Shown here: piece by piece, positions 26,604 through 37,802 of the stretch
Layout: every line of letters starts with the position of its first letter
Numbering within the stretch: the stretch's first letter is position 1
Assembly (NCBI GenBank): GCA_002278855.1
Contig: NCGG01000014.1
Span: forward strand, 1-64,000
From: Sphingomonadales bacterium 28-55-16
GTDB taxonomy: Bacteria > Pseudomonadota > Alphaproteobacteria > Sphingomonadales > Sphingomonadaceae
DNA: 64,000 nucleotides
Reading direction: 5' to 3'
Notes under the pieces: generated by a model
The model's database searches: none
What the model saw: the letters and a program-made list of their open reading frames with translations, nothing else
Told to the model about the DNA's origin: nothing
Position numbers and translations under genes: made by a program

Positions 26604-29012
26604 TTGAACAAGACATCCCCGCCAACTAGGTTTCCAATGCTTGGCGGGGATGTCGATGCGTATCGGCGGCCACAAGCGCTGCAACTGACTGCTCTGTGTC
26701 TGGCGATTGCGCTATCGGTTTTGATCCTATGGTTTTTGACTAAGAATGTCATATTTGTTGGATCCTGCGGTGCTGCGATCGTTGCGGCTGCCGGGCTTAT
26801 TCAATATTTTCGTAGCGGCCATGCCGCGGATGAAATGCAAGATCGGTCCGTTCCGGACTGGTCTGTCACCCATGCCGCGGCGCAGTTAACCAATGCCGCT
26901 ATCGCCATTAGCGACCGAGCTGGGCGCTTGGTTTGCGCTAACGACCAATTTACGCGGGTTTTTCCCGGGCTAAAGGCGCCACCGGATCTGGGCGTTGATC
27001 ATGCCAGCATTGCCGTGCTCGTCACCGCAGGCCGTGTTGCTTGGCGCGATGGAAGCGCGGACGTTAACGCTATTACGAAAGAGGGCCGCAGTTACCGGGT
27101 CAAGGTTGTAAGAGCGGGGGCAGGTGACGAATATCTTTTATGGCGTTTCGAGACCGTGGAACGCGTCGGCATTGAAAGCCGCGCCGTTGATTTGATTACT
27201 GGACGAATAGGGCGTGCCATGTCGAGCAGTGGCGTGATGGCGGTTGCCGTGGGGCCTGATGGCCGGGTGCGCACCGCGAATGCGGCCTTTGCACTGCGGG
27301 CGACAGGTGCTCAAGTTGACGCGGCGACCGGACAGCTGTTTGGTGACTTTGTGCGGATGGACGAGAAAGGGAGCGTTTATTTCGAACGTGAGGGCCGCCA
27401 CGGCTTGCCCATCCGGCTACTGCACGTTCCCTTGAACGAGAATAATGTCGAAGGCGCAGCGCTGTTGCTCGCGGTCGATGAAGAGGGGGGCACCGTCGAT
27501 CGCGGTCTGGCACTCGCACATGTCGAGCAATTATTGTCGACCCTGCCTTTGGGGCTTGCTCTTGTGGACCGCGATGGCCGCTTTCTATTCGCCAACGATG
27601 CCTTTGCGCGCGTTCTGGACGTTGAGCCCACAAAGCTGCCGCCTTATCCCGGTGACCTCGTTATTAGTGAAGACAAAGGAGCCGTCCTAGACAGCATCCG
27701 GCGCTATGGCAGTGGGTCGATGACGTCGGGCGATATCGTCATCCGCTTGAAGGAGCGGCCGGACGAAGTGATTGCATTATCTATCGCTGGGGTGCGCGGG
27801 CTGGGTGAAGCCGCCGTGCTTCTTGGGCTTAAGGACAATAGCGAAGAGATTACGCTGAAGCGTCAGGTCGCGCAGCAGACCAAGATGGAATCGATCGGTC
27901 AACTGGCTGGCGGCGTGGCACATGATTTCAACAATATCCTGACCGCAATTATTGGCTATTGCGATCTGATGCTGCTGCGCCATCAACCAGGAGACAGCGA
28001 CTATGACGATATCCAGCAAATCAAGAATAACTCAAATCGCGCCGCCAGCCTAACGCGGCAATTGCTTGCTTTTTCACGGCAGCAGACGTTGCGTCCGCAA
28101 ATTCTGCAACTGGCCAATGTCGTGGCCGATGTCTCCAGCCTTTTGAAGCGCTTGTTGGGTGAGACGGTGCGGCTTGAGGTGCATCATGGGCGTGGTGTGG
28201 GGGCGGTGCGGGCCGACCCCGGGCAGCTCGAACAGGTCATCATCAATCTGGGCGTGAACGCGCGTGACGCAATGCCGAAGGGCGGCGTCGTACACATCAG
28301 CACAGCGGCGGTTACCCAAGGTGAAGTGTCGGCAATGGGTAACGAATTTTTGCCGGTCGGCGACTATGTCAAACTCTCGGTTGAAGACAGTGGCATGGGT
28401 ATTCCCAAAGAGAATATGTCGAAGATATTCGAACCGTTTTTCACGACTAAAGAAACGGGTAAGGGAACTGGGCTTGGCCTTTCAACGGTGTACGGGATCG
28501 TAAAGCAATCGGGCGGGTTTATTTTTGCCACGTCAAAGCCAGGGCAGGGTACACGGATCGACATATTCCTACCTGTCCATCTCGGTGAAGCTGCCGTCGC
28601 GGAAATTGCCAAGCGCGAGTTGCATAAACCAAAGGATCTGTGGGGCAGCGGCCGGATCTTGATCGTGGAGGATGAGGATATGGTCCGCGCCGTCGCCGAG
28701 CGCGCGCTGGTGCGGCAGGGTTATGTGGTCGAAACCGCCAGTGATGGCGAACAGGCGCTTGAGCTATTTGCCGCGGGTAAGCGATATGATCTTGTGGTGT
28801 CAGACGTTGTAATGCCCCATTTGGATGGCCCGTCAATGGCGCGGCAACTGCGCGAAACCTATGGTGAGATTCGGTTGCTGTTCATGTCCGGATATGCCGA
28901 AGAGCAATTGCGCGAGACAATCATCCTCGACAATGTATCGTTCTTAGCTAAGCCATTTTCGGTGCAACAGATTGCTGAAGCTGTACACGACGCGCTTGCG
29001 AAGGGCAGTTAG
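26604..29012 (+). CDS. cckA: Hybrid sensor histidine kinase CckA
   Basis: CckA feeds phosphate through ChpT to CtrA and CpdR in the alphaproteobacterial cell-cycle phosphorelay. The 802-residue protein has two membrane helices (about 27-47 and 49-68), PAS-like sensory regions (about 90-410), a histidine kinase with His440 (GGVAHDFNN), the N box near Asn552, GTGLGLSTVYG, and a C-terminal receiver from 684 with the phospho-acceptor Asp734 (VVSDVVMP). The start is TTG at 26604 with AAGGAG at 26593-26598. The gene lies directly upstream of recA. That this kinase acts as in Caulobacter is inference from architecture. Confidence 0.92.
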   Translation: MNKTSPPTRFPMLGGDVDAYRRPQALQLTALCLAIALSVLILWFLTKNVIFVGSCGAAIVAAAGLIQYFRSGHAADEMQDRSVPDWSVTHAAAQLTNAAIAISDRAGRLVCANDQFTRVFPGLKAPPDLGVDHASIAVLVTAGRVAWRDGSADVNAITKEGRSYRVKVVRAGAGDEYLLWRFETVERVGIESRAVDLITGRIGRAMSSSGVMAVAVGPDGRVRTANAAFALRATGAQVDAATGQLFGDFVRMDEKGSVYFEREGRHGLPIRLLHVPLNENNVEGAALLLAVDEEGGTVDRGLALAHVEQLLSTLPLGLALVDRDGRFLFANDAFARVLDVEPTKLPPYPGDLVISEDKGAVLDSIRRYGSGSMTSGDIVIRLKERPDEVIALSIAGVRGLGEAAVLLGLKDNSEEITLKRQVAQQTKMESIGQLAGGVAHDFNNILTAIIGYCDLMLLRHQPGDSDYDDIQQIKNNSNRAASLTRQLLAFSRQQTLRPQILQLANVVADVSSLLKRLLGETVRLEVHHGRGVGAVRADPGQLEQVIINLGVNARDAMPKGGVVHISTAAVTQGEVSAMGNEFLPVGDYVKLSVEDSGMGIPKENMSKIFEPFFTTKETGKGTGLGLSTVYGIVKQSGGFIFATSKPGQGTRIDIFLPVHLGEAAVAEIAKRELHKPKDLWGSGRILIVEDEDMVRAVAERALVRQGYVVETASDGEQALELFAAGKRYDLVVSDVVMPHLDGPSMARQLRETYGEIRLLFMSGYAEEQLRETIILDNVSFLAKPFSVQQIAEAVHDALAKGS

Positions 29013-29046
29013 GTTAGATATTGAAATAAAAGATATAAATTTTTTT

Positions 29047-29061
29047 GTTCTGCTCTTGTTC
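29047..29061 (+). promoter_or_regulatory. SOS box (LexA site) of recA
   Basis: GTTC (29047-29050), seven bases, GTTC (29058-29061): an exact match to the alphaproteobacterial LexA site GTTC-N7-GTTC. It lies 77 bases before the recA start and overlaps the proposed -35 box. Confidence 0.88.
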
Positions 29062-29084
29062 TTTTAGAACATACAGTGTACATA
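29056..29084 (+). promoter_or_regulatory. Predicted recA promoter
   Basis: TTGTTC (29056-29061) and TACATA (29079-29084) are separated by 17 bases, a good spacing for the housekeeping sigma factor. The -35 box shares bases with the second half of the SOS box, so LexA binding would block polymerase. Confidence 0.6.
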
Positions 29085-29138
29085 GGTCCTATTCCGGATG
29101 CGTATTCGGAAGCGGGCATGACGCTAAGGAGTGGAAAA

Positions 29139-30218
29139 ATGGCAGCAAGTCTTAAAATAATCGACGGGAATCAGGCAAACGGTATGAAAAATTCGGAACG
29201 TGAAAAGGCGCTAGAAGCTGCCTTGGCGCAAATTGATCGCGCATTCGGTAAGGGGTCGGCAATGAAGCTGGGGAGCCGTGAGGCGATCAGCATTGATTCT
29301 GTGTCTACCGGCTCGCTTGGGCTCGACATTGCACTTGGCATTGGTGGTTTGCCAAAGGGCCGAGTCATTGAAATTTATGGCCCTGAAAGCTCGGGAAAGA
29401 CAACGCTGACGCTGCACGTAATCGCGGAAGCGCAGAAGGCAGGTGGCACCGCAGCTTTCATCGACGCAGAGCATGCACTTGATCCCGGCTATGCAAAGAA
29501 GCTTGGCGTGGATGTGGACAATCTGATCGTGTCGCAGCCGGATACAGGTGAGCAAGCGCTCGAAATCGCAGATACGCTGGTACGTTCGAATGCAGTGGAT
29601 ATCATTGTCATCGATTCGGTTGCGGCGCTTGTTCCGCGTGCGGAAATCGAAGGCGAGATGGGGGACAGCCATGTTGGTCTGCAAGCCCGATTGATGAGCC
29701 AGGCGCTCCGCAAAATTACAGGCTCGATCAGCCGGTCGAATTGCATGGTCATCTTCATTAACCAGATTCGTATGAAAATCGGTGTGATGTATGGTTCGCC
29801 TGAAACCACAACGGGCGGCAATGCGTTGAAATTCTATGCGTCGGTGCGTTTGGACATCCGCCGCACAGGTCAGATTAAGGCGGGCGAGGATATTGTTGGC
29901 AACACGACCCGCGTGAAGGTGGTGAAGAACAAGGTTGCGCCGCCATTCAAGCAGGTCGAATTTGACATCATGTATGGTGAAGGCATCTCCAAGACGGGCG
30001 AGTTGCTCGATCTGGGCGTGAAGGCCGGCTTGGTAGAGAAATCAGGAAGTTGGTTCAGCTATGATTCGATCCGTATCGGCCAAGGCCGTGAGAATTCGAA
30101 AAATTACCTGACCGAAAACCCGGACGTTGCGGCGCGGTTGGAAGCGGCCATTCGCGGAAAGACAGAGGAAGTGGCTGAGGTCCTGATGACAGGCCCTGAC
30201 GCGGATGACGACGTTTAA
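29139..30218 (+). CDS. recA: Recombinase RecA
   Basis: RecA forms filaments on single-stranded DNA for homologous recombination and triggers LexA self-cleavage. The 359-residue protein has Walker A GPESSGKT (81-88), [22 protein letters not shown], the L2 region [22 protein letters not shown] and an acidic C-terminal tail. ATG 29139 is preceded by AAGGAGTG; an in-frame ATG upstream at 29076 lies too near the promoter to be the likely start. Regulation by LexA is shown by the SOS box. Two hairpins follow the gene. Confidence 0.98.
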   Translation: MAASLKIIDGNQANGMKNSEREKALEAALAQIDRAFGKGSAMKLGSREAISIDSVSTGSLGLDIALGIGGLPKGRVIEIYGPESSGKTTLTLHVIAEAQKAGGTAAFIDAEHALDPGYAKKLGVDVDNLIVSQPDTGEQALEIADTLVRSNAVDIIVIDSVAALVPRAEIEGEMGDSHVGLQARLMSQALRKITGSISRSNCMVIFINQIRMKIGVMYGSPETTTGGNALKFYASVRLDIRRTGQIKAGEDIVGNTTRVKVVKNKVAPPFKQVEFDIMYGEGISKTGELLDLGVKAGLVEKSGSWFSYDSIRIGQGRENSKNYLTENPDVAARLEAAIRGKTEEVAEVLMTGPDADDDV

Positions 30219-30245
30219 GGCGCGCTCTCCTTTTTAAGAACAAGC

Positions 30246-30270
30246 GCGGCCTTGCCTGAGGCCGCTCTTT
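30246..30270 (+). terminator. Rho-independent terminator of recA
   Basis: GCGGCC (30246-30251), an eight-base loop and GGCCGC (30260-30265), followed by TCTTT. It is 28 bases beyond the recA stop. Confidence 0.7.
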
Positions 30271-30271
30271 C

Positions 30272-30301
30272 GACCCGCCCTGGTCCACCCTGGGGCGGGT
30301 C
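30272..30301 (+). terminator. Second hairpin after recA
   Basis: GACCCGCCC (30272-30280) pairs with GGGCGGGTC (30293-30301) and is followed by ATTTGT. The nine-base GC-rich stem could act as a back-up terminator. Confidence 0.65.
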
Positions 30302-30408
30302 ATTTGTCTCTATGGACGTTGCGGCATCTTTTATTGCGAAGGCGGTATGCGCGGCGCCAAGGGGGCACGAGACTTGACAGATAGGATGGCTCCGGCACAA
30401 CCGACCGC

Positions 30409-31227
30409 ATGAGTCCTATCATTCATCTCTTGGGGTTGCCCACCGATCAAAATAGCTCGTTCGAACGCGGCGCGGCCCTTGCCCCATCCGCAATACGCGC
30501 TGCCCTGTGGAGTGACAGGGGCAATATGTCTGCGCAATCTGGCGACGAAATTGGCACAGACATTGCGTTTAAGGACCTTGGCGATCTGCCGTTGTCGGAC
30601 ATAGACTGTGCTGCCGACGATGCCCTGATAAGGCAGGCGGTCACAGAAACCATCAATGTAGGTGCAATCCCGCTCTTATTGGGTGGGGATCATGCCGTAA
30701 CTTTTCCAATTGTCGCGGCTTTGGCAGCGCGGCATGGGCCACTCAATATCCTGCATTTCGATGCGCATCCTGATATTTATGCGGACTTTGAAGGTAACCC
30801 GCGTAGCCACGCGTCGCCCTTTGCACGTATATTGGAAGCGGGCCATGCAACGCGCCTGGTGCAGGTTGGTATTCGCACATTGAATAGGCACTGCCGTGAA
30901 CAGGCTGAACGCTACAATGTCGAAATAATACCGATGTTAAACTTCGAAGCAGCTTTGGTTCCGGCGCTTGACGGTCCATTGTACATTAGCATTGACCTTG
31001 ATGGCATTGATCCGTCCGAAGCTCCGGGCGTGGCACATCCAGAACCCGGCGGTTTATCGATCCGCGAAGTCCTTTCGGTTCTCGCCAAACAGCAAGCGCA
31101 TATTGTCGGTGCGGATATTGTGGAACTTAACCCTGCGCGCGATGTGAACGACATTACCGCCATTGTGGCGGCCAAGCTTGTGCGGGAAGTTGCCGCGCTT
31201 ATGCATCACAATAACGACCAAGCATAA
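30409..31227 (+). CDS. Ureohydrolase (arginase/agmatinase family)
   Basis: These manganese enzymes hydrolyse a guanidino or formimino group to release urea or formamide. The 272-residue protein has all metal-binding blocks: GGDHAV (His95), FDAHPD (Asp118, His120, Asp122) and SIDLDGIDP (Asp196, Asp198). The sequence does not let me choose between agmatinase, arginase and formimidoylglutamase with confidence. No his-utilisation or polyamine genes lie beside it; a GST follows after 11 bases, so the two are probably one transcript. Confidence 0.85.
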   Translation: MSPIIHLLGLPTDQNSSFERGAALAPSAIRAALWSDRGNMSAQSGDEIGTDIAFKDLGDLPLSDIDCAADDALIRQAVTETINVGAIPLLLGGDHAVTFPIVAALAARHGPLNILHFDAHPDIYADFEGNPRSHASPFARILEAGHATRLVQVGIRTLNRHCREQAERYNVEIIPMLNFEAALVPALDGPLYISIDLDGIDPSEAPGVAHPEPGGLSIREVLSVLAKQQAHIVGADIVELNPARDVNDITAIVAAKLVREVAALMHHNNDQA

Positions 31228-31238
31228 AGGATACAGCC

Positions 31239-31865
31239 ATGAGCATCATCGTACACCATCTCAACAATTCGCGTTCACAACGCATTTTGTGGCTGCTCGA
31301 AGAGCTGAAAGTGCCTTATGAAATTCGCCATTATGCGCGCGACGCGGTGACGAATCTGGCGCCAGAAGCCCTTCTGTCTATCCATCCGTTGGGCAAGTCG
31401 CCGATGATTGAGGATGCCGGCAATCTGATTTTGGAATCCGCCGCCATCGTCGAATATCTGTGCGAACGTCACAATGGAGGGCATCTCGTTCCCGCGCGGG
31501 GCACCGATCAGCATATCCGGTACCTTGAATTCATGCACTTTGCCGAGGGCTCAGTGATGACGCCGATCTTGCTTAACCTCTACACCGCGCGCTTGGGGGA
31601 AGCCGCTGCGCCTTTGCACCCGCGCATTCAACAACAATTGGATAGCCATTTTGCGTTTATGGAAGAGACGCTGAAGCCGACAGGTTGGTTCGTTGGGGAT
31701 AGCCTCACCGGCGCGGACATTATGATGAGCTTTCCCACCGAAGCGGCCGTCAAAATGGGCCATGCCGCGAACCGACCAAATCTTGCGGCTTTTGTGGAAA
31801 AAATCCACGCACGCCCCGCGTTTCAAACCGCGCTCGAAAAGGGTGGGCCTTATGCCTATGCATGA
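31239..31865 (+). CDS. Glutathione S-transferase family protein
   Basis: A 208-residue cytosolic GST with an N-terminal thioredoxin-like domain (MSIIVHHLNNSRSQRILWLLEEL, glutathione-site GKSPMIED and ESAAIVEYL) and a helical C-terminal domain (FVGDSLTGADIMMSFP). The likely substrate is unknown. AAAGGA precedes the start, 11 bases after the ureohydrolase stop. Confidence 0.92.
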   Translation: MSIIVHHLNNSRSQRILWLLEELKVPYEIRHYARDAVTNLAPEALLSIHPLGKSPMIEDAGNLILESAAIVEYLCERHNGGHLVPARGTDQHIRYLEFMHFAEGSVMTPILLNLYTARLGEAAAPLHPRIQQQLDSHFAFMEETLKPTGWFVGDSLTGADIMMSFPTEAAVKMGHAANRPNLAAFVEKIHARPAFQTALEKGGPYAYA

Positions 31866-31929
31866 TCAGGGCCGCAAACTGCATATCCGGCTTGCAGCGC
31901 GGCGAGTCGTTCCCTAAGTCGCTGACACT

Positions 31930-34572
31930 ATGACATCGACCAATGATATCCGCCGCGGCTTCCTCGATTATTTCGGTGGTGCCAAACATGACGTCGTGCA
32001 ATCCGCGCCGCTCGTGCCGTACAACGACCCGACATTGATGTTCGTCAATGCCGGGATGGTGCCGTTCAAAAATGTGTTCACGGGCCTTGAAAGCCGGGAA
32101 ACGCCGCGCGCAGCCTCAAGCCAGAAATGCGTGCGCGCTGGCGGCAAGCACAATGACCTCGACAATGTCGGTTACACCGCGCGTCACCACACATTTTTTG
32201 AAATGCTCGGCAATTTCTCATTCGGCGATTATTTCAAAGAACAAGCGATCACCCACGCATGGACGTTGCTGACCAAGGAATGGGGGCTTGATCCCTCGCG
32301 GTTGACGACCACCGTCTATCATACGGATGATGAGGCGTTTGACCTATGGCGCAAGATTGCAGGTCTGCCCGAAGAGCGGATCATCCGGATTTCGACCAAC
32401 GATAACTTCTGGTCCATGGGTGACACCGGACCATGTGGACCATGCAGCGAAATATTCTACGACCATGGCGATCATATTTTCGGCGGTCCTCCGGGAAGCC
32501 CCGATGAAGATGGTGACCGTTTTGTCGAAATCTGGAACCTTGTGTTCATGCAGTTCGAACGACAGGAAGATGGCACCGACGTGCCATTGCCGAAGCCATC
32601 GATCGACACGGGCATGGGCCTAGAGCGCATAGCCGCGGTCATGCAGGGCGTTACAGACAATTACGACACCGACACCTTCAAGGCACTGATCAACGCGTCT
32701 GAAGAGCTGACAGGCACCAAGGCCGTGGGTGAACAAAAGGCCAGCCACCGCGTCATCGCAGACCATTTGCGGTCGACAAGCTTCTTGCTGGCCGACGGCG
32801 TGATGCCGTCGAACGAAGGCCGCGGCTATGTCTTGCGGCGGATCATGCGCCGCGCCATGCGCCACGCGCATATTCTGGGCGCGAAAGAGCCGTTGATGCA
32901 CCGTCTGGTTGGCAGCCTCGCCGCGGAAATGGGTGCAGCTTACCCCGAATTGTTGCGTGCGCAGCCGTTGATCGAAGCCACGTTGAAGCAGGAAGAAACG
33001 CAATTTCGCCGGACGCTCGACAAAGGCATCAAGCTTTTGGACGAAGCGACCGCGGGCATGACACCGGGCAGCATTTTGGCCGGTGACACTGCTTTCAAGC
33101 TCTACGACACCTACGGTTTTCCATATGACCTGACCGAAGACGCGCTGCGGGCACAGGGTTTTGGCATTGATCAGGCGGGTTTCGAAACCGCCATGAATAA
33201 CCAGAAAGCCATGGCCCGCGCTGCTTGGAAGGGCTCAGGCGCCAAGGCATCTGACGATGTGTGGTTCGACATATCCGAACGCGTCGGCGCGACTGAATTC
33301 ACCGGTTATGCCGCGAGCGAAGGCGAGGGGCAGGTGGTGGCCCTTGTTAAAGACGGCATTGAAGTGCAATCGGCAGCGGCCAATGACGCTGTTACTGTCA
33401 TAACCAACCAAACCCCCTTTTACGGCGAGAGCGGCGGCCAGATGGGCGACGCCGGCGTTATGTCAGGCAGTAACATGCGGGGCGAAGTCACGGACACAGC
33501 AAAGCCACTCGGCCGTCTGCATGCACATCAGGTGACAATTGGCACAGGCGAGATCAAAGTCGGCGATTTCGTGACGTTGAAGATCGACACGACGCGCCGT
33601 GATGCATTGCGTGCCAATCATAGCGCCACGCATTTGCTCCACGCTTCGCTGCGCATCCGACTTGGCGAGCATGTGACGCAAAAGGGCAGCTTGGTTGCCC
33701 CAGACCGCTTACGCTTCGATTTCTCGCATAATCAGGCCGTGGGTCCGCAGGAAATCGCGCTGATCGAGGCCGATGTGAATGCGCAGATTCGTGGAAACCA
33801 AGCGGTAACAACGCGGTTGATGACCCCGGATGATGCCGTTGCCGCTGGCGCGCTTGCGTTGTTCGGTGAAAAATATGGCGACGAGGTCCGCGTTCTGACG
33901 ATGGGCAAAACGGACGATAGCCATTACTCGCTCGAACTATGCGGCGGCACCCATGTCAACGCATTGGGCGACATCGCTTTGTTCACGATCGTCTCCGAAG
34001 GTGCTGTTGCAAGCGGCATTCGCCGGATTGAGGCGCTGACGGGAGAAGCCGCACGCTTGTGGCTTGTCGGCCGGGAAACCCAGTTGAAGAATGTTGCCGC
34101 GATGTTGAAGACGGCACCAGACGAGGTAGGCGCGCGTATCGAAACGCTGATGAGCGAACGCAAGCGGATGGAAAAAGAGCTATCCGAAGCAAAGAATGCG
34201 CTGGCGCTTTCCGGTGGCAGTGGTCCCAAGGTCGAAGCTGAACAAATCGGTGACATTACCTTCATGGGGCAAGTTATCGCGGGCATTGAGCCAAAGGCGC
34301 TGCGCGGCCTCGCCGATGACCAAATGAAGGCCATTGGATCGGGTATCGTGGCCATCATCGCCGCCAATGAAAACAGCAACACGGTGGTCGTTGCTGTATC
34401 ACCTGCATATCATGGCACCGTGACGGCGCCAGATCTTGTGCGTGCGGCGACCGAAGCGATGGGTGCGCAAGGTGGCGGCGGACGTCCAGACATGGCACAA
34501 GGCGGCGGTCCTGCGGGTGCAGAGCTGGCGCAGGCGGCCCTGGACGCGATCAAGGCGAAGATAGCTGGTTAA
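31930..34572 (+). CDS. alaS: Alanyl-tRNA synthetase
   Basis: AlaS charges tRNA-Ala and edits Ser- and Gly-tRNA-Ala. The 880-residue protein has the class II catalytic domain (about 1-390, with [18 protein letters not shown] and [13 protein letters not shown]), the editing domain with zinc ligands His564 and His568 ([10 protein letters not shown]) and Cys671 and His675 (LCGGTHV), and a C-terminal DHHA1-type domain (about 760-880). Its stop overlaps the stop of the convergent antiporter gene by three bases. Confidence 0.98.
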   Translation: MTSTNDIRRGFLDYFGGAKHDVVQSAPLVPYNDPTLMFVNAGMVPFKNVFTGLESRETPRAASSQKCVRAGGKHNDLDNVGYTARHHTFFEMLGNFSFGDYFKEQAITHAWTLLTKEWGLDPSRLTTTVYHTDDEAFDLWRKIAGLPEERIIRISTNDNFWSMGDTGPCGPCSEIFYDHGDHIFGGPPGSPDEDGDRFVEIWNLVFMQFERQEDGTDVPLPKPSIDTGMGLERIAAVMQGVTDNYDTDTFKALINASEELTGTKAVGEQKASHRVIADHLRSTSFLLADGVMPSNEGRGYVLRRIMRRAMRHAHILGAKEPLMHRLVGSLAAEMGAAYPELLRAQPLIEATLKQEETQFRRTLDKGIKLLDEATAGMTPGSILAGDTAFKLYDTYGFPYDLTEDALRAQGFGIDQAGFETAMNNQKAMARAAWKGSGAKASDDVWFDISERVGATEFTGYAASEGEGQVVALVKDGIEVQSAAANDAVTVITNQTPFYGESGGQMGDAGVMSGSNMRGEVTDTAKPLGRLHAHQVTIGTGEIKVGDFVTLKIDTTRRDALRANHSATHLLHASLRIRLGEHVTQKGSLVAPDRLRFDFSHNQAVGPQEIALIEADVNAQIRGNQAVTTRLMTPDDAVAAGALALFGEKYGDEVRVLTMGKTDDSHYSLELCGGTHVNALGDIALFTIVSEGAVASGIRRIEALTGEAARLWLVGRETQLKNVAAMLKTAPDEVGARIETLMSERKRMEKELSEAKNALALSGGSGPKVEAEQIGDITFMGQVIAGIEPKALRGLADDQMKAIGSGIVAIIAANENSNTVVVAVSPAYHGTVTAPDLVRAATEAMGAQGGGGRPDMAQGGGPAGAELAQAALDAIKAKIAG

Positions 34573-36329
34573 GAGGTGAGTTTAAGCTTGGGGGCTTCTT
34601 CAAGGCCTCCGGCTTCTTTGATCTGCCGCCGGAATTCATCGCGTTTTTCGTGAATGGATACGATCACTGGGCCCATGGCGACGCCGAGTTCGACCAGCAC
34701 TGCTTCCGATAGCTGAAGCGAGCTTTCCAGCGTCTCGGGTACGGCATCTGTCGCTCCGGCTTGATAGAGCCGCGCTGCGTGAGCTGCGTCACGGGCACGG
34801 ACCACGATCGTGATATCGGGCAACCATTTTCGGACGCGCTTGACGATATGTTCAGCCAATACGGGCTGATCCATTGTAAGAATAAGGGCCTTTGCGTGGC
34901 CCAGGCTTAATTTATCGAGTGTTTCCGGCCGGGAGATGTCTCCGAAGATAACCTTGTACCCATTGCGCCGCGCGGCTGTGACCGCATCCACATTGGATTC
35001 TACGGCGATATAAGGCTGGTTGTGGGTCGTCAGCATGTCGGCGACCAGTCTGCCAACGCGGCCAAAGCCGATCACCACCGTCCGTGGCGTTTGCGTCGGG
35101 TCTTGTTCGTGCACCTCGTCATCGCTTTCGCGCAGCTCGAGCCGGCGTGCCATGTCATGCCCAATCCGTGCCAATATTGGGGTGATGGTAAGTCCAATCG
35201 CCGTTGCCACTTGCCAGAAATTGATCGTGGCACCGTCTATAATCTGCGCTGCGCCGGCTGCGCCTAATACGATCAGTGTCGTTTCCGATGGGCTGCCCAT
35301 GAGGACACCCGTTTCGGTCGCGGTTCCAGTACGCGCGCCGTTCAGCTTTAACAAGCTGGCGGTCACCATTGCCTTTATCACCACGACCGCGGCCACCGCG
35401 CTGCCCAAAGCGGCCCAATTGGTCGCTACGAAGCGCATATCGACTTGCATGCCAATGCTGATCAAAAACACGCCAAGAGCCAGTCCCTTGAAGGGTGCTG
35501 TCATGACTTCGACTTCGTCATGATAGTCAGTCTCGGCGATTAACAGGCCCGCAATCATGGCTCCAACGATCGGCGAAAGGCCAACTGCGCCCGTTGCTAG
35601 GCTTGCCACAATCACCACGAGCAAGCTGACCGACACAAACAGTTCAGGACTTTTTGTGCGGGCCGCTTGTCCAAACAGGCGGGGCAAGAAGAAGCGGCCC
35701 AGCACAAGCATGCCGATGATCACCAGCGTTCCCTGCCAGAGAACCGAGATAAGCCCCTCCCAGCTACCGGCACCCGCCTGCGGCGCAAGCGCCCCCAACA
35801 CAAAGATGATGGGGACGATAGCCAAATCTTCAAACAGCAACATAGCGAGCGCAGATTTGCCGACAGCGGAATGTGTTCCGGCGATCGGAAGAACAAGGGC
35901 CGTAGACGAGAGCGCCAAGGCAATGCCAATGCCTATCGCCGCGGTTGCGCCATATCCAAAAACATAAAGGCCAGCAGCGATAATCAGGCCAGCGCCAAAC
36001 AATTGTGCTGCACCAACGCCGAACACAAGCCGCCGCATTTTCCACAATCTGCGAAAAGACAATTCAAGGCCGATAGAGAACAGCAGCAAAATGATGCCAT
36101 ATTCACCAATCGGTCGAATGCTTTCGCTATCGGTAATCGTGACCCACTCGAGCGCCGGATACTGCTTTACCAGCGTGCCGAGGCCCATTGGGCCAACCAA
36201 TATGCCGACAAGGATGAAACCGATGATTGGCGTGATTCGAAAGCGCGCAAAAGCAGGTATCACTATGCCTGCTGCGCCCAGAATGACGAGCAGATCGCTA
36301 ATGCCTTCGCTTTGTAATTCGCCTGCCAT
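34569..36329 (-). CDS. CPA2 monovalent cation/proton antiporter, KefB/KefC type
   Basis: This inner-membrane protein probably exchanges potassium for protons. Residues 1-385 hold about 12 membrane helices with typical CPA2 blocks ([53 protein letters not shown]). Residues from about 410 form a TrkA-N/RCK nucleotide-binding domain ([16 protein letters not shown]). The 586-residue length fits Kef-type proteins. No KefF/KefG ancillary gene is next to it, so gating by glutathione adducts is unproven. It lies downstream of icd, behind that gene's terminator. Confidence 0.88.
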   Translation of the reverse strand: MAGELQSEGISDLLVILGAAGIVIPAFARFRITPIIGFILVGILVGPMGLGTLVKQYPALEWVTITDSESIRPIGEYGIILLLFSIGLELSFRRLWKMRRLVFGVGAAQLFGAGLIIAAGLYVFGYGATAAIGIGIALALSSTALVLPIAGTHSAVGKSALAMLLFEDLAIVPIIFVLGALAPQAGAGSWEGLISVLWQGTLVIIGMLVLGRFFLPRLFGQAARTKSPELFVSVSLLVVIVASLATGAVGLSPIVGAMIAGLLIAETDYHDEVEVMTAPFKGLALGVFLISIGMQVDMRFVATNWAALGSAVAAVVVIKAMVTASLLKLNGARTGTATETGVLMGSPSETTLIVLGAAGAAQIIDGATINFWQVATAIGLTITPILARIGHDMARRLELRESDDEVHEQDPTQTPRTVVIGFGRVGRLVADMLTTHNQPYIAVESNVDAVTAARRNGYKVIFGDISRPETLDKLSLGHAKALILTMDQPVLAEHIVKRVRKWLPDITIVVRARDAAHAARLYQAGATDAVPETLESSLQLSEAVLVELGVAMGPVIVSIHEKRDEFRRQIKEAGGLEEAPKLKLTS

Positions 36330-36373
36330 GTACCCTTTTACGCATGGGCAGCATCAGAAGGGAAGGGCAGGGC

Positions 36374-36406
36374 AACAAAAAAGCGCGGGAGTCGCCTCCC
36401 GCGCTT
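36374..36406 (-). terminator. Rho-independent terminator of icd
   Basis: On the minus strand an 11-base perfect stem (36396-36406 with 36381-36391) and four-base loop are followed by six T residues and TGTTG. It begins about 24 bases after the icd stop and is the cleanest terminator in the window. Confidence 0.9.
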
Positions 36407-36429
36407 GGATGTTTTTCAAGGGTTTGGCG

Positions 36430-37650
36430 TTACATCCAGCTACCCATTTTAATTTCGAGATTGGCGCGCACTTGCTCGAAAAACTGCTCGGTCGTCATCC
36501 AAGCCTGATCCGGTCCGATCAGAATCGCGAGATCCTTGGTCATGTGGCCGTCTTCAACGGTCTGGATGCACACTTCCTCAAGCGTTTCTGCAAAGCGCGT
36601 AACATCTGGCGTTTCATCAAACTTACCACGGAATTTCAAGCCGCCAGTCCATGCGAAGATTGACGCAATCGGGTTGGTCGACGTTGCTTTGCCCTGCTGA
36701 TGCTGGCGGAAGTGGCGTGTGACCGTGCCGTGCGCGGCTTCGGCTTCAACGGTCTTGCCGTCTGGTGTCATCAGAATGGATGTCATCAGGCCAAGCGAAC
36801 CAAAGCCCTGCGCAACTTGGTCCGACTGCACGTCGCCGTCATAATTCTTACAAGCCCAAATAAACTTGCCCGACCATTTCAGCGCCGACGCGACCATGTC
36901 GTCGATCAGGCGATGTTCGTAGACAATGCCCAATTGCTTGAACTTTTCGGCGAATTCGGCTTCGTACACTTCCTGGAACAGGTCTTTGAAGCGCCCATCA
37001 TAATATTTGAGGATCGTATTTTTGGTCGACAAATAGACGGGCCATTCACGGGTCACGCCGTAATTCAATGACGCCCGCGCAAAATCGCGGATGGAGTCGT
37101 CGAGATTGTACATCGCAAGGGCGACACCGGGCGATGGGTAACGGAAAACTTCCTCATCAATCGTGCGGCCATCATCGCCATCCCAAACAAGGCGCAATGT
37201 GCCGGGGCCAGGAACCAAGAAATCGGTCGCGCGATATTGATCACCAAAAGCATGGCGACCGATGACGATGGGGTCTGTCCAGCCCGGTATCAAGCGGGGG
37301 ACATTTTGAATGACGATCGGCTCACGGAAAACGACGCCGCCCAATATGTTGCGGATTGTGCCATTCGGCGACTTCCACATTTTCTGCAGACCGAATTCTT
37401 CGACGCGTGCTTCGTCGGGGGTGATGGTGGCGCATTTTACGCCGACGCCGAATTCACGGATCGCATTCGCAGATTCAACGGTGACTTTGTCATTCGTCTT
37501 GTCGCGATATTCCATACCCAAATCATAATATTTCAGGTCGATATCGAGATATGGCAAAATGAGTCGTTCGCGTATCCATTCCCAAATGATGCGAGTCATT
37601 TCGTCGCCATCGAGTTCAACGACTGGGTTTTTGACCTTAATTTTTGCCAT
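36430..37650 (-). CDS. icd: NADP-dependent isocitrate dehydrogenase, eukaryotic-like type
   Basis: It oxidises isocitrate to 2-oxoglutarate in the TCA cycle. The 406-residue protein starts [26 protein letters not shown] in overlapping family style, has [19 protein letters not shown] and the substrate loop around [12 protein letters not shown], and carries the NADP site near [17 protein letters not shown]. This is the homodimeric type shared by alphaproteobacteria and eukaryotes, not the E. coli type. It is transcribed alone, divergent from psd and ended by a strong terminator. Confidence 0.96.
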   Translation of the reverse strand: MAKIKVKNPVVELDGDEMTRIIWEWIRERLILPYLDIDLKYYDLGMEYRDKTNDKVTVESANAIREFGVGVKCATITPDEARVEEFGLQKMWKSPNGTIRNILGGVVFREPIVIQNVPRLIPGWTDPIVIGRHAFGDQYRATDFLVPGPGTLRLVWDGDDGRTIDEEVFRYPSPGVALAMYNLDDSIRDFARASLNYGVTREWPVYLSTKNTILKYYDGRFKDLFQEVYEAEFAEKFKQLGIVYEHRLIDDMVASALKWSGKFIWACKNYDGDVQSDQVAQGFGSLGLMTSILMTPDGKTVEAEAAHGTVTRHFRQHQQGKATSTNPIASIFAWTGGLKFRGKFDETPDVTRFAETLEEVCIQTVEDGHMTKDLAILIGPDQAWMTTEQFFEQVRANLEIKMGSWM

Positions 37651-37802
37651 GTCAGAAAGCGCTTTCCATTAGGGAGATTTGATGTTTAGCGGTGCCATAG
37701 CAAAGTCTGCCATATGTTCAACCGCCTCCCCAATATTGTCGGAAATTGGTCGATATGGCATCTAAGGTTGTAAGATCGCGACGCTTCCCCTAGCTATGTT
37801 CT

